A DNA stretch of 64,000 nt from Methylovirgula sp. 4M-Z18 (GCF_037890675.1 NZ_CP149574.1:3820874-3884873), one strand, 5' to 3'. Numbered from the stretch's first letter, positions 9,610-18,175 are shown. The notes: generated from the sequence alone by a model not told the origin. A program made the numbers and translations.

Positions 9610-11127
9610 ATGAACAAAGTCGAATTTTCACGCGCGACGAAAATCCCCTTCGCGGAGCGCTACGATAATTTTATCGGCGGCAAATGGGCCGCGCCGAAAT
9701 CGGGGAAATATTTCGAGAATATCTCCCCCGTCACGGGACGACCGCTCGGCGAGATCGCCCGGTCCGATGCCGCTGACGTCGAAGCGGCCCTCGATGCCGC
9801 CCATAAGGCCAAGGACGCCTGGGGGAAGACCTCCCCAGCGGAGCGCGCCCTGATCCTCAACCGCATCGCCGACCGGATGGAAGAGAATCTCGATCTTCTG
9901 GCGCTTGCCGAAACCTGGGACAACGGCAAGCCGATCCGCGAGACGACCGCCGCCGACCTGCCGCTGGCCATCGACCACTTCCGCTATTTTGCCGGCGTCC
10001 TGCGCAGCCAGGAAGGTAGCATCTCCGAGATCGACCACGACACGATCGCCTACCATTTCCATGAGCCGCTGGGCGTCGTCGGTCAGATCATTCCCTGGAA
10101 CTTCCCGCTGCTGATGGCGTGCTGGAAACTTGCTCCCGCGCTTGCCGCCGGCAATTGCGTCATCATCAAGCCGGCCGAACAGACCCCCGCGACCATCCTG
10201 CTGTGGGCGAGCCTCATCGGCGACCTTCTGCCCGAAGGCGTGCTCAACATCGTCACGGGCTTTGGCCTTGAGGCCGGTAAGCCGCTCGCGTCCAGCCCGC
10301 GGATCGCCAAAATCGCCTTTACCGGCGAAACGACGACCGGCCGGCTCATCATGCAATATGCGTCGCAGAATCTCATTCCCGTGACGCTGGAGCTCGGCGG
10401 CAAGAGCCCCAATATCTTCTTCCAGGACGTCACCGCGGAAGACGACGACTATTTCGACAAAGCGATCGAAGGCTTTGTCATGTTCGCGCTCAACCAGGGC
10501 GAAGTCTGCACCTGCCCGAGCCGCGCGCTGGTGCATGAGAAGATCTACGACAAGTTCATGGAACGCGCGCTGAAACGCGTTGAGGCCATCGTGCAGGGTG
10601 ATCCGCTCGATCCCGCCACCATGATCGGTGCCCAGGCTTCGTCCGAACAGCTCGAGAAAATCCTGAGCTACTTCGACATCGGCCGCAAGGAAGGGGCCGA
10701 CCTCCTGATTGGCGGCGAGCGCAATCATCTGCCCGGCGACCTCGCCGGCGGCTATTACGTCAAGCCGACGGTGTTCAAGGGCCACAACAAGATGCGCATC
10801 TTCCAGGAAGAGATCTTCGGCCCGGTCGTTTCGGTGACGACCTTCAAGGATGACGACGAAGCGCTCGCCATCGCGAACGACACGCTCTACGGCCTCGGCG
10901 CGGGCATCTGGAGCCGCGATGCCAACCGCTGCTATCGCTTCGGCCGCGCTATCCAGGCGGGACGCGTGTGGACCAATTGCTATCACGCCTATCCGGCGCA
11001 CGCGGCGTTCGGCGGTTATAAGCAATCGGGCATTGGCCGCGAGACCCACAAGATGATGCTCGATCATTACCAGCAGACGAAGAATATGCTGGTAAGCTAT
11101 TCGCCGAAGAAGCTCGGCTTCTTCTGA
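9610..11127 (+). CDS. NAD-dependent aldehyde dehydrogenase (AcoD/ExaC type)
   Basis: A 505-residue aldehyde dehydrogenase. Visible are the cofactor-binding [19 protein letters not shown], the general-base region [13 protein letters not shown] with the catalytic Glu, and the active-site cysteine in [11 protein letters not shown]. The C-terminus ([15 protein letters not shown], ending in KKLGFF) is typical of acetaldehyde dehydrogenases of the AcoD/ExaC group. The start was chosen because GGAGGA lies six bases upstream. The gene sits between an AcoR-like regulator and a DUF779 gene, an arrangement I recognise from aldehyde-oxidation loci, so oxidation of acetaldehyde or another short aldehyde is the best guess. 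Confidence 0.93.
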   Translation: MNKVEFSRATKIPFAERYDNFIGGKWAAPKSGKYFENISPVTGRPLGEIARSDAADVEAALDAAHKAKDAWGKTSPAERALILNRIADRMEENLDLLALAETWDNGKPIRETTAADLPLAIDHFRYFAGVLRSQEGSISEIDHDTIAYHFHEPLGVVGQIIPWNFPLLMACWKLAPALAAGNCVIIKPAEQTPATILLWASLIGDLLPEGVLNIVTGFGLEAGKPLASSPRIAKIAFTGETTTGRLIMQYASQNLIPVTLELGGKSPNIFFQDVTAEDDDYFDKAIEGFVMFALNQGEVCTCPSRALVHEKIYDKFMERALKRVEAIVQGDPLDPATMIGAQASSEQLEKILSYFDIGRKEGADLLIGGERNHLPGDLAGGYYVKPTVFKGHNKMRIFQEEIFGPVVSVTTFKDDDEALAIANDTLYGLGAGIWSRDANRCYRFGRAIQAGRVWTNCYHAYPAHAAFGGYKQSGIGRETHKMMLDHYQQTKNMLVSYSPKKLGFF

Positions 11128-11141
11128 TCGGCTTGCCAAAC

Positions 11142-11257
11142 CAAAACCCTTCTCTCGTAACACAAACCGGGTATACCCGGTTTGTGCATTCTTGATGCTG
11201 AACTCGGGCAGGCCCGAGTTCAGTGCGGGAGAAGGGTTTTGCGGATTCGAAATCCGC
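11142..11257 (+). repeat. Nested palindromes forming a potential three-way junction
   Basis: An outer stem pairs 11142-11159 with 11224-11241 over 18 positions with two G-U-type pairs. Inside it lie a 26-bp perfect palindrome at 11161-11186 (half-site CACAAACCGGGTA) and an 11-bp-arm inverted repeat at 11199-11222 (TGAACTCGGGC, two-base spacer). A further hairpin GCGGATT/AATCCGC follows at 11241-11257. The element lies between the aldehyde dehydrogenase stop and the DUF779 start, so it would be transcribed as a leader of the latter. Confidence 0.7.
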
Positions 11258-11295
11258 TTCCCCATTCCGAATGCCTGCGCACGAGACTACCTGCC

Positions 11296-11652
11296 ATGGC
11301 TGAGAAAATATCCTTGGGAAAGGTCACCGCGACGCCGGAGGCTGTCGCCCTCCTCGACGAAATCATCGCCGAACACGGGCCGGTGCTCTTCCATCAATCG
11401 GGCGGCTGCTGCGACGGCTCCTCGCCCATGTGCTATCCGCGCGGTGATTTCATTGTGGGCGATCACGACGTCCTCCTGGGCGAAATCGGCGAGACGCCGG
11501 TCTTCATCAGTGCATCGCAATACGAAGCATGGAAACATACCGATCTGATCATCGACTGCGTGCCCGGGCGCGGCGGCATGTTCTCGCTCGACAATGGCCG
11601 CGAAAAACGCTTCCTCACCCGGTCGACGGTCTGCGCAATGCCGAAACCGTGA
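11296..11652 (+). CDS. DUF779 domain-containing protein
   Basis: A 118-residue protein matching the DUF779 family. Cysteines cluster in HQSGGCCDGSSPMCYP near residue 35, and the C-terminal part contains IDCVPGRGGMFSLDNGREKRF. The ATG at this position gives the normal family length. DUF779 genes often sit next to aldehyde dehydrogenases of the ExaC/AcoD group, as here. The cysteine cluster suggests metal binding or a redox role, but no biochemical function is established to my knowledge. A 168-base palindrome-rich stretch separates it from the dehydrogenase, so its expression may be adjusted separately within the operon. Confidence 0.88.
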   Translation: MAEKISLGKVTATPEAVALLDEIIAEHGPVLFHQSGGCCDGSSPMCYPRGDFIVGDHDVLLGEIGETPVFISASQYEAWKHTDLIIDCVPGRGGMFSLDNGREKRFLTRSTVCAMPKP

Positions 11653-11732
11653 GATCGCCGTCACAAGGCCTGGCGACAAAACGCGTCATGCCCTAAGACC
11701 AAACCCGGACTTACCGCATAGGGACAGACCGA

Positions 11733-12062
11733 ATGGCAAGGGACGCGGGACTCGAGGAACTGGTGCGCGACCATCTCGCCCCGGAATTGCTGCTTAGTGA
11801 GCGGACGATGTTCGGCGGCTATGCGTGGCTGCTCGACGGCAATCTCCTGTGCGGCGCCCGCGACGACGGGGTGCTGATCCGGCTCGGCAAAGGCAACGAT
11901 CAATGGGCCTTGGCGATCGATCGCATCGTCCCGATGATCTCACGCGGCCGGGCCATGTCGGGCTGGGTTCGGGTCGCCCCCGAAACCTTTGCCGACGAAG
12001 CGCTCGCCCGAAGACTCATCAGCGCGGCTTTGGCCTTTGTGCGGACGCTGCCGCCCAAATAG
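11733..12062 (+). CDS. TfoX/Sxy N-terminal domain protein
   Basis: A 109-residue protein that fits the TfoX N-terminal domain alone: ERTMFGGYAWLLDGNLLCG near residues 27-45, then DGVLIRLG and a C-terminal helix ALARRLISAALAFVRTLP. In gammaproteobacteria the full TfoX/Sxy protein has two domains and acts in competence regulation; stand-alone N-terminal domains are widespread in alphaproteobacteria without known function. It follows the DUF779 gene by 80 bases on the same strand and could be cotranscribed, but there is no evident functional tie. Confidence 0.85.
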   Translation: MARDAGLEELVRDHLAPELLLSERTMFGGYAWLLDGNLLCGARDDGVLIRLGKGNDQWALAIDRIVPMISRGRAMSGWVRVAPETFADEALARRLISAALAFVRTLPPK

Positions 12063-12250
12063 TAGCTCGTTATTGCCCCGATCCCCGCGCTTGACCTGGT
12101 TCGCCTTTTCGAGGATTGGAGAATCATAAGGGCGGGAACAAGTCGGGCGACCAGGCATGAGCATGCGGCTTCCAGCCGATGTCGTTCCATGCAAAGTTGC
12201 CGCTGTCCGCCCCGCGCATTTCGCGCGCATAGGGAAAAGGCGAGGCAAAC

Positions 12251-14230
12251 GTGGCGGCGGTTCCTGAAATTCAATCGAAGCTTTTTCCAAACCTCTTTCA
12301 ACCGCTGACGATCCGCGGCACGCGCATCAAGAACCGCATCATGTCGTCGGGCCACGACACGTATCTGCCTCAACATGGCCTCGTGTCGGATGCCTATATC
12401 GCCTATCAGGAGGCGCGTGCGCGCGGCGGCACCGGTCTGATCGTGACGCAGGTCGCCGGCATTCACGACACCGCGCGCTATACGTCCCATCTGATCATGG
12501 CGACCAGCGATACCTGCATCCCAGGGTACCGGCGCTTAGCGGACGCCTGTCATCGTCATGGAGCGACGGTCGTCTCGCAGCTCTTCCATCCCGGCCGTGA
12601 AATCATCGAGAGCGCCAACGGCTTGCTGGCCGTCGCCTACGCGCCCTCCGCCGTTCCGAACGAACGCTTTCACGTGATGCCGCGCGCGCTCGATCCGGCG
12701 ATGATCCGGCAAATCGTCGACGGCTATGCGGCCGGCGCCAAACGCATGCAAAAGGCCGGTCTCGACGGCGTCGAATTCGTCGCCTCCCACGGTTATCTGC
12801 CATCCCAATTCCTTTCTCCGAAGACAAACAAGCGCACGGACGCCTATGGCGGCTCGGTCGAAAACCGCGCGCGCTTCTTGCAGGAATGTTTGCAAGCCAT
12901 GCGCGACGCTACCGGCGAGGATTTCATCATCGGGATGCGGCTTTCACTCGATGAAAATGACGATCTCGTCGGCATCGAGCCGAATGACTGGTTGCAGGCC
13001 GTTCCGCTGCTGGACGGATTGGTCGATTATTATTCGGTGACCTGCGGCACATCGGCGAGCCTCGGCGCGGCCGTGCATATTACGGCGCCGATGGCTTACA
13101 AAGCCGCCTATGTCGCGCCTTATTCCGCGCGCCTGAAACAGCATACGCATGTTCCCGTTTTCGTGACCGGCCGGATCAATCAGCCGCATGAAGCGGACAT
13201 GCTCATCGCGAAGGGCGAAGCGGATCTGTGCGGCATGACGCGCGCATTGATCTGCGACCCCGACATGCCCGCCAAGGCGCAAGACGGACGCACCGATGAC
13301 ATTCGTGCCTGCATCGCCTGCAATCAAGCCTGCATCGGCCATTTCCATAAGGGACTGTCGATCTCCTGCATCCAGCATCCCGAAACCGGGCGCGAACTTG
13401 AATTCGGCACCCATATCAGAACGGAGACGAAAAAGACCGTCATGGTGATCGGCGGCGGCCCTGGCGGCATGAAGGCGGCGGCTATCGCCGCAACACGCGG
13501 TCATGACGTCACCGTCTATGAGGCCTCCGCCCAGCTGGGTGGACAGGCACTTCTCGCGCAGCTTCTGCCCGCGCGCGCCGAGTTCGGCGGCATCATCACC
13601 AATCTCGCGCGGGAGTGCGACGCGGCGGGCGTCAAGATCAAGCTCAAGACACCAGTCGACCGGCACTTGCTCGACGCCCTTCGCCCCGATGCCGTCATCT
13701 TGGCGACCGGCGCAATCCCTTACGTTCCCACGTTCGAAGCCGATGACTCCGTGCAGATCCTCACGCCCTGGGACATTTTGACGAAGCAGGTCAAGGCGCG
13801 CGGCAATGTGGTGGTGGCCGATTGGAAATCGGATTGGATCGGCCCCGGCATCGCGCAAAAGCTCGCGCAGGAAGGACATTGCGTGCGCATCGCCGTGAAC
13901 GCGCCCACATTCGGCGAGGCGCTCCCGCTGTACGTGCGCGACACACTGGCGGCGACAATGCACAAAATGCAAATAGCCATCACGCTCTATGCGCGGCTAT
14001 TTGGCGCGGACCAGCGCATCGCCTATTTCCAGCACACCACGTCGAACGAGCCGATCCTATTCGAAGATGTCGACACGCTGGTGCTCTCGACCGGACATCA
14101 GCCGCGTGCGGACCTCGCGGTGACCTTGAAGGACTTGAATATTCCCTTTCAGATGATCGGCGACGTCCTCGCCCCGCGCACGGCGGAAGAAGCCGTCTAC
14201 GAAGGTATGTGCGCGGGACGGAATGTCTGA
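12251..14230 (+). CDS. FMN/FAD/4Fe-4S oxidoreductase of the TMADH/2,4-dienoyl-CoA reductase family
   Basis: A 659-residue multidomain flavoenzyme with a GTG start. Residues 1-340 form an old-yellow-enzyme TIM barrel (LFQPLTIRGTRIKNRIM, GYLPSQFLSPKTNKRTDAYGG). A cysteine cluster, CIACNQACIG followed by SCIQHP, supplies the 4Fe-4S ligands. The rest is an FAD and NAD(P) binding region starting VMVIGGGPGGMKAAAIAA. This is the architecture of trimethylamine dehydrogenase, FadH dienoyl-CoA reductase and N-methylproline demethylases; the residues visible do not decide the substrate. The ribosome-binding site is weak. It is followed by a 285-base gap carrying a terminator that serves the opposite strand. 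Confidence 0.88.
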   Translation: MAAVPEIQSKLFPNLFQPLTIRGTRIKNRIMSSGHDTYLPQHGLVSDAYIAYQEARARGGTGLIVTQVAGIHDTARYTSHLIMATSDTCIPGYRRLADACHRHGATVVSQLFHPGREIIESANGLLAVAYAPSAVPNERFHVMPRALDPAMIRQIVDGYAAGAKRMQKAGLDGVEFVASHGYLPSQFLSPKTNKRTDAYGGSVENRARFLQECLQAMRDATGEDFIIGMRLSLDENDDLVGIEPNDWLQAVPLLDGLVDYYSVTCGTSASLGAAVHITAPMAYKAAYVAPYSARLKQHTHVPVFVTGRINQPHEADMLIAKGEADLCGMTRALICDPDMPAKAQDGRTDDIRACIACNQACIGHFHKGLSISCIQHPETGRELEFGTHIRTETKKTVMVIGGGPGGMKAAAIAATRGHDVTVYEASAQLGGQALLAQLLPARAEFGGIITNLARECDAAGVKIKLKTPVDRHLLDALRPDAVILATGAIPYVPTFEADDSVQILTPWDILTKQVKARGNVVVADWKSDWIGPGIAQKLAQEGHCVRIAVNAPTFGEALPLYVRDTLAATMHKMQIAITLYARLFGADQRIAYFQHTTSNEPILFEDVDTLVLSTGHQPRADLAVTLKDLNIPFQMIGDVLAPRTAEEAVYEGMCAGRNV

Positions 14231-14351
14231 AGCACGGGCGGACGGGCGAAACAGCATCATTTGAGCGAGCCGGACTCTTCGCCGAACGCGCGGAACATGG
14301 CGACGCGCGAATTGCGGCTGCTGCGGTTTCCCCCAACATGCGCCACACATA

Positions 14352-14382
14352 AAAAGGCCCGGTCGCGGGGGAGCGACCGGGC
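14352..14382 (-). terminator. Rho-independent terminator for the Q-rich WxxGxW protein gene
   Basis: Read on the minus strand, a perfect 10-bp GC stem (GCCCGGTCGC with GCGACCGGGC, six-base loop) is followed by CCTTTTT, the classic layout. It lies 134 bases after the stop codon of the minus-strand gene at 14516. Confidence 0.85.
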
Positions 14383-14515
14383 TTAGGGGCCATAAGAGGG
14401 GAGAAGCTGATTCGCATCAGCTCCCAAAGCGTGACACAAACCGTACACAAGTCAACGCCATATTGCCGTGACCCAACGTCAAGGCTTTCACCGGCGTCTC
14501 GGACTTAAGCCAATT

Positions 14516-15175
14516 TTAGCGGCGCGCCCACATGCCCTGGCGCCAGACCCACTGGCCGCGATCCCAGTCATAATGCCCCTGCACCCAGACAAAGCGCGGT
14601 CCAGGCGGCATGGGGCGCTCCTCGGCAAGGGGGGCGGGCATCGGCGGCACATCGCCGCGCACGAAATGGCCACGCATCCAGAACCAGTTGCCGCCACGCC
14701 AGACCCAACGACCCGGCAGCCAGGCCATGCCTGGGCGGACGGCCGGCATCATTTCGACACGCGGCGCGGGCATGGGTCGCTCCATCGGAGCGCCCATCTG
14801 CACCGAGACACCTGGCACGCGCACCGTGACGCCCGGCTGAGGCGGCTCCACGGCAACGCCTGGCTGGCCTGGCTGCTGCCGGTACATACCCGGCTGCTGT
14901 TGCATGTTACCTTGTTGCGGCTGCATTCCCGGCTGCCGCTGCATTCCAGGCTGTTGCTGCTGCTGCTGTCCGCCCTGTTGGCGACGCATCTGCTGGCGGC
15001 GGCGCATCTCTTGTTGCTGTTCGGGGGTCAAATTCTGCCCTGCGGCGTCCGGCGCAGGCTGCGCTTGGGCCATCAAGAGCGATGATCCCGGCGCGGCGCC
15101 GGCACCCGATACCGTCAGGATGGAAGCCGACACAATGGCCGTGAACAACGTTTTGGCTAGCAATGTGCGATGCAT
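14516..15175 (-). CDS. Exported Q/P-rich protein with tryptophan-rich YXWGQ-type repeats
   Basis: A 219-residue protein with an N-terminal signal peptide (about residues 1-28, cleavage probably after SGAGAA). The middle (residues 50-110) is low-complexity, dominated by Gln, Arg, Pro, Met and Gly with repeated QQPGM units. The C-terminus holds two copies of a Trp-rich repeat: WLPGRWVWRGGNWFWMRGHF and FVWVQGHYDWDRGQWVWRQG. Such repeats are typical of the YXWGQW family of envelope-associated proteins, whose function is not established. It is a single gene with its own terminator. The Q-rich linker suggests an extended segment in the periplasm or at the cell surface. Confidence 0.8.
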   Translation of the reverse strand: MHRTLLAKTLFTAIVSASILTVSGAGAAPGSSLLMAQAQPAPDAAGQNLTPEQQQEMRRRQQMRRQQGGQQQQQQPGMQRQPGMQPQQGNMQQQPGMYRQQPGQPGVAVEPPQPGVTVRVPGVSVQMGAPMERPMPAPRVEMMPAVRPGMAWLPGRWVWRGGNWFWMRGHFVRGDVPPMPAPLAEERPMPPGPRFVWVQGHYDWDRGQWVWRQGMWARR

Positions 15176-15546
15176 GATTTACTCTCCTTAATAAATCCGC
15201 GGCACTTTGGAGCGTTGTCGTAGCGACCTAATTCGGGGCTATTGACCCAATTGCGGTCTAACGCCCCAATCGACCGTACCCATAGGCTAACCCCTCCACG
15301 TGAACGCGGCATGAACAGCCGACGCGACCGGATGGAGGTGGCGCCCAGGCAGGGCAGTCGCCTGGAAAACGGGGCGATCCAAAGTCGGCGGTCGGCGCGA
15401 GGCCATTTCTTAAGAACGAGGCTCGATTGCGGACCGCCTTACGCTCCCTTGAAACGCCACATTCCACTCAAAAAATCCGTGAAATATAGCATAATATATT
15501 GAATAATAACATATATTCATCCTTTCAGTTCGTTCCCAAAAACTGT
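15176..15546. other. AT-rich intergenic stretch without a recognised gene
   Basis: Nothing coding is supported. From about 15,470 to 15,535 the sequence is strikingly AT-rich (runs such as CATAATATATTG), unlike the GC-rich surroundings, and could carry promoter elements for the exported protein gene or mark the edge of acquired DNA. Confidence 0.4.
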
Positions 15547-15732
15547 TCACGTACTTACCAATCGTTCACACGTAGGGCCCGTCAACCGATATGCGATGGT
15601 TTGCAATCGAAATAGACGGCTCCCTTTTTGCTCCCTCGTGCGATCGATCCCGTCCTTGAACGTCTTCAACCCGGCCTGTAGGGCATCCACTTGCCACGCG
15701 CCTCGTGCGCGTCGGGCCGCTGGCTGATGCAT
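15547..15732 (-). CDS. Candidate small SOS-controlled ORF, unknown function
   Basis: A 61-residue reading frame beginning MHQPAARRARGAWQVDALQ. An AGGGA ribosome-binding site lies about eight bases before the ATG, and a GAAC-N7-GAAC box lies 25 bases further upstream, the arrangement expected of a LexA-repressed small gene. The sequence is basic and not recognisably related to any family I know; it might be a decayed fragment of a larger gene. It could also be read as a longer frame starting at 15897, but that version would place the box inside the coding region. Coding status is uncertain. Confidence 0.35.
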   Translation of the reverse strand: MHQPAARRARGAWQVDALQAGLKTFKDGIDRTREQKGSRLFRLQTIAYRLTGPTCERLVST

Positions 15733-15756
15733 TTGCAATTCCCTGATAAACAAAAT

Positions 15757-15771
15757 GTTCACTATATGTTC
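15757..15771 (-). promoter_or_regulatory. Candidate alphaproteobacterial SOS (LexA) box
   Basis: Read on the minus strand the site is GAACATATAGTGAAC, an exact fit to GAAC-N7-GAAC, the LexA-binding direct repeat known from alphaproteobacteria such as Rhodobacter and Rhizobium. It lies 25 bases upstream of a possible small minus-strand gene and 177 bases upstream of the plus-strand DJ-1-family gene. Confidence 0.55.
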
Positions 15772-15947
15772 TTTGTCGGGATTTGTCAAATTCCCGCTGT
15801 TAATGTCAGGAACATAGATCGTTGCAAAAGTCGGTCGCAAAAGGCAAACTTTAATCGGGATTTTCGCGACGAAGCCTATGGTCAGCTGCAGACGCATGGG
15901 TTCGCCGGCTAGAAAGCAGCCGGCGTTAGATTGAGAGGAGAGCTACC

Positions 15948-16634
15948 GTGGTAGAGTCCCCTATCCTCATCGTCGAAGTTCTCTATCCCGGCCTTACGCA
16001 ACTCGACTTCACCGGGCCGCATACAATTTTCTCGCGGATTCCGGGTGTTGATGTCATCGTCGCCTCTGAGCCCGGCGGACCAATCGAGAGCGACGATCGG
16101 CTCACCTTCGCAGGAACGAAGAGGATGTGCGATATCGCGCGCTGCGACCTGCTGTTCGTCCCCGGCGGCCTCGCTTCGACCGACGTGATCAACGATCTCG
16201 CATTCATGGCCGAGTTCAAGCGGCTGGCTATGGGCGCGCGTTATCTCACCTCTGTCTGCACCGGCTCGCTAGTTCTGGGGGCGACGGGGCTTTTGAAAGG
16301 TAAACGTGCCGCCTGCCACTGGGCTTGGCGCGATATGCTGCCGTTGTTCGGTGCAATCCCGGACGCGGGACGGGTCGTGCGCGACGGCAACGTGATCACG
16401 GGCGGAGGTGTCACAGCAGGCATCGACTTCGCCCTGGTCGTCGCGGCGGAGCTTTCCGGCGAGACGTTCGCGCAGTCCCTGCAGCTCAACATTGAATACG
16501 CTCCCGCGCCGCCATTCGACTCAGGTCGGCCGGAAACCGCGCCACCGGACGCGTTGGCAATGTCCCGGGCGCGCTACTCGAAACTTCTGCCGGGTCGGCT
16601 CGAGGGCGCGAAAGCGGCGGCGGCGAGGATGTGA
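15948..16634 (+). CDS. DJ-1/PfpI family protein, isonitrile hydratase-like
   Basis: A 228-residue DJ-1/PfpI-fold protein with a GTG start behind GAGAGGAG. The nucleophile-elbow cysteine is in TSVCTGSLVLGATGLL near residue 105. The opening (VEVLYPGLTQLDFTGPHTIFSRIPG) and TAGIDFALVVAAELSGE resemble isonitrile hydratases and the sensor half of GlxA regulators; there is no HTH domain. An 8-bp hairpin (CGCCGGCT/AGCCGGCG) lies at 15903-15925 in the leader. It is followed at 100 bases by a SABATH-type methyltransferase gene on the same strand, an unusual partner. Hydration of an isonitrile is the closest family precedent, but another amidase or lyase role is possible. Confidence 0.82.
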   Translation: MVESPILIVEVLYPGLTQLDFTGPHTIFSRIPGVDVIVASEPGGPIESDDRLTFAGTKRMCDIARCDLLFVPGGLASTDVINDLAFMAEFKRLAMGARYLTSVCTGSLVLGATGLLKGKRAACHWAWRDMLPLFGAIPDAGRVVRDGNVITGGGVTAGIDFALVVAAELSGETFAQSLQLNIEYAPAPPFDSGRPETAPPDALAMSRARYSKLLPGRLEGAKAAAARM

Positions 16635-16734
16635 GGAGCGTCGAAGTTAGGCCAGCTCAGCGATCAAGCACAGGATGGTTGTCGCGAAAATCCTGATACC
16701 GACAAAATACAACCAGGACATTAGGGCAAGAACC

Positions 16735-17787
16735 ATGGTGACTGGCGGTAAGACCCTGGGCGCGGCCATGGAAGGCCACGGCGCCTATAATGCCAACTCG
16801 GGCTTGCAGGCGTCGGGCGCAGCGTTCGCGCTTCCTTTGCTCATCGAAGCCGCAAATGCGATTCCTCTCGACGGGTCCAGCAGCCCCATCGTGGTCGCAG
16901 ATTACGGTTCTTCGGAAGGACGCAATTCAATTGCCGTGTTCAAGGCGGTGCTACCGCATTTGCGCGCACGGTCTGCACGGCCTATCCTTGTTACGCACAC
17001 AGACGTGCCCACAAACGACTTCAGCACGCTGTTCGACCTCGCTGCATACGACAAAGGCGGCTATGCCGGCGTCGACGGTATCTTTGCGTCTGCGGTCGGC
17101 CGATCATTTTACGAGTCTGTTCTGCCGCGAAACTATGTTCACCTCGGTTGGAGTTCATATGCGGTGCATTGGCTGAGCAGACCCCCGTCGCCTGTCACAG
17201 GCCATTTCTTTTCCGGATGCGGGCAACCTCACGAACGCGAGGCGTTTGCAGAACAGGCGCGTGCCGACTGGGAGATGTTTCTGACATTGCGGAGCCGAGA
17301 GCTGTGCGCGGGCGGTCGTCTTGTCATTGTCGTACCGGCTCCGTTCCAGAAAGGCGCATCAACGCTGATGCCGTTGTACAACGCAGCCAATGACGTGCTT
17401 GCCGACATGGTGCACGACGGGACGTTGGAGGGCGCAGAACGCGAGGCTATGGTCTTGCCCATACATATTCGCACCCTGGACGAGCTGCTTGCTCCGCTCG
17501 CGGCACACGAACTGCACGCGGTGGCCGCTTTAATCGAGAAGTTCGGAGACGGCGCGCATCAGGAATATCAGGTGTCAGGCGACGCGGCGGCCCTCGCGGC
17601 TCGGCGCGCGGGGTTCTTTCGCGCAACGTTTGGTCCGACGCTGGCGTCGGCGCTCCGCCGAAGCGATGAGCTCGACGAAGGTCGCTCCTTTCTCGATCAG
17701 CTTGAGTCTGGGTTGAAGCGGCGGCTCGCTGGTATGACGCAATCGATTAATTCTGCCGTCGCACTGCTCGTTCTCGAAAAGCGCTGA
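16735..17787 (+). CDS. SABATH-family carboxyl methyltransferase
   Basis: A 350-residue S-adenosylmethionine-dependent methyltransferase with the hallmarks of the SABATH family, best known from plants (salicylate, benzoate, jasmonate and indole-acetate carboxyl methyltransferases). Motifs in order: MEGHGAYNANSGLQ near the N-terminus, VVADYGSSEGRNSI, THTDVPTNDFSTLF, then SAVGRSFYESVLP and GWSSYAVHWLSRPP, which carries the Trp that packs on the carboxylate substrate in the plant enzymes. It probably methylates a free carboxyl group of a small acid. The start is uncertain: an upstream ATG at 16675 would add 20 residues that do not resemble the family. It follows a DJ-1-family gene and may be cotranscribed. 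Confidence 0.85.
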   Translation: MVTGGKTLGAAMEGHGAYNANSGLQASGAAFALPLLIEAANAIPLDGSSSPIVVADYGSSEGRNSIAVFKAVLPHLRARSARPILVTHTDVPTNDFSTLFDLAAYDKGGYAGVDGIFASAVGRSFYESVLPRNYVHLGWSSYAVHWLSRPPSPVTGHFFSGCGQPHEREAFAEQARADWEMFLTLRSRELCAGGRLVIVVPAPFQKGASTLMPLYNAANDVLADMVHDGTLEGAEREAMVLPIHIRTLDELLAPLAAHELHAVAALIEKFGDGAHQEYQVSGDAAALAARRAGFFRATFGPTLASALRRSDELDEGRSFLDQLESGLKRRLAGMTQSINSAVALLVLEKR

Positions 17788-17937
17788 GGCTGGCGAAGCC
17801 CTTTATCGAGGCGAGAATCTTCTGTGAGCGACAACCGGAGTCAGCTCTCCGAACATCGCTGTCGCGGAAATGCTGACTTTTTGACGCTCCAACCCGTAGC
17901 CTGAAAGCCTACATCTTTTCCTGTTGCATATGTCAGC

Positions 17938-17971
17938 CGCAAAAGTCGGCCTTCGAAGGGGGACTTTTGCG
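17938..17971. terminator. Hairpin downstream of the SABATH methyltransferase gene
   Basis: CGCAAAAGTC pairs perfectly with GACTTTTGCG, and the loop contains the self-complementary CCTTCGAAGG. It lies 150 bases after the methyltransferase stop codon. It may act as a terminator or be part of a dispersed repeat; there is no T-run. Confidence 0.4.
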
Positions 17972-18147
17972 ACCGCATCGGAGCGGCTGAGGCCAACCAA
18001 CTTGCGCCCACAATGCGGGCGACTTCTGACATTCTGTGCAGTCGTCTTCTGAAAGTGACACCGGCGCCGGTTCAGACAGCGAAGCGGTGAAAAGGTTGAT
18101 TTCTCATCCCCTGAACCTTGTCTCGGACTCTTGGCACATCAGCGACT

Positions 18148-18175
18148 GTCATCCCGGGCTTCGCGCCGCGATGAC
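18148..18175. repeat. Solo copy of a CCGGGC-type palindromic repeat
   Basis: The element starts GTCATCCCGGGCTT and ends GCGATGAC, with matching GTCAT/ATGAC termini. The first 14 bases are identical to the arms of the paired repeat at 32887-33013, indicating a dispersed intergenic repeat family. Confidence 0.6.

Noticed and set aside
11226-11262. tRNA-like sequence around GCGGATTCGAAATCCGC
   Set aside because: Resembles a T-arm, but no acceptor, D or anticodon arms can be placed; it is part of the palindrome cluster.
9628-11265. 545-codon open frame on the minus strand opposite the aldehyde dehydrogenase
   Set aside because: Antisense to a well-supported gene, no recognisable domain; long antisense frames are expected at high GC.
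15939-18000. Genomic island bounded by the GCAAAAGTCGG repeats around the DJ-1/SABATH pair
   Set aside because: Only an 11-base match without integrase, tRNA or clear target duplication; not enough for a mobile element call.
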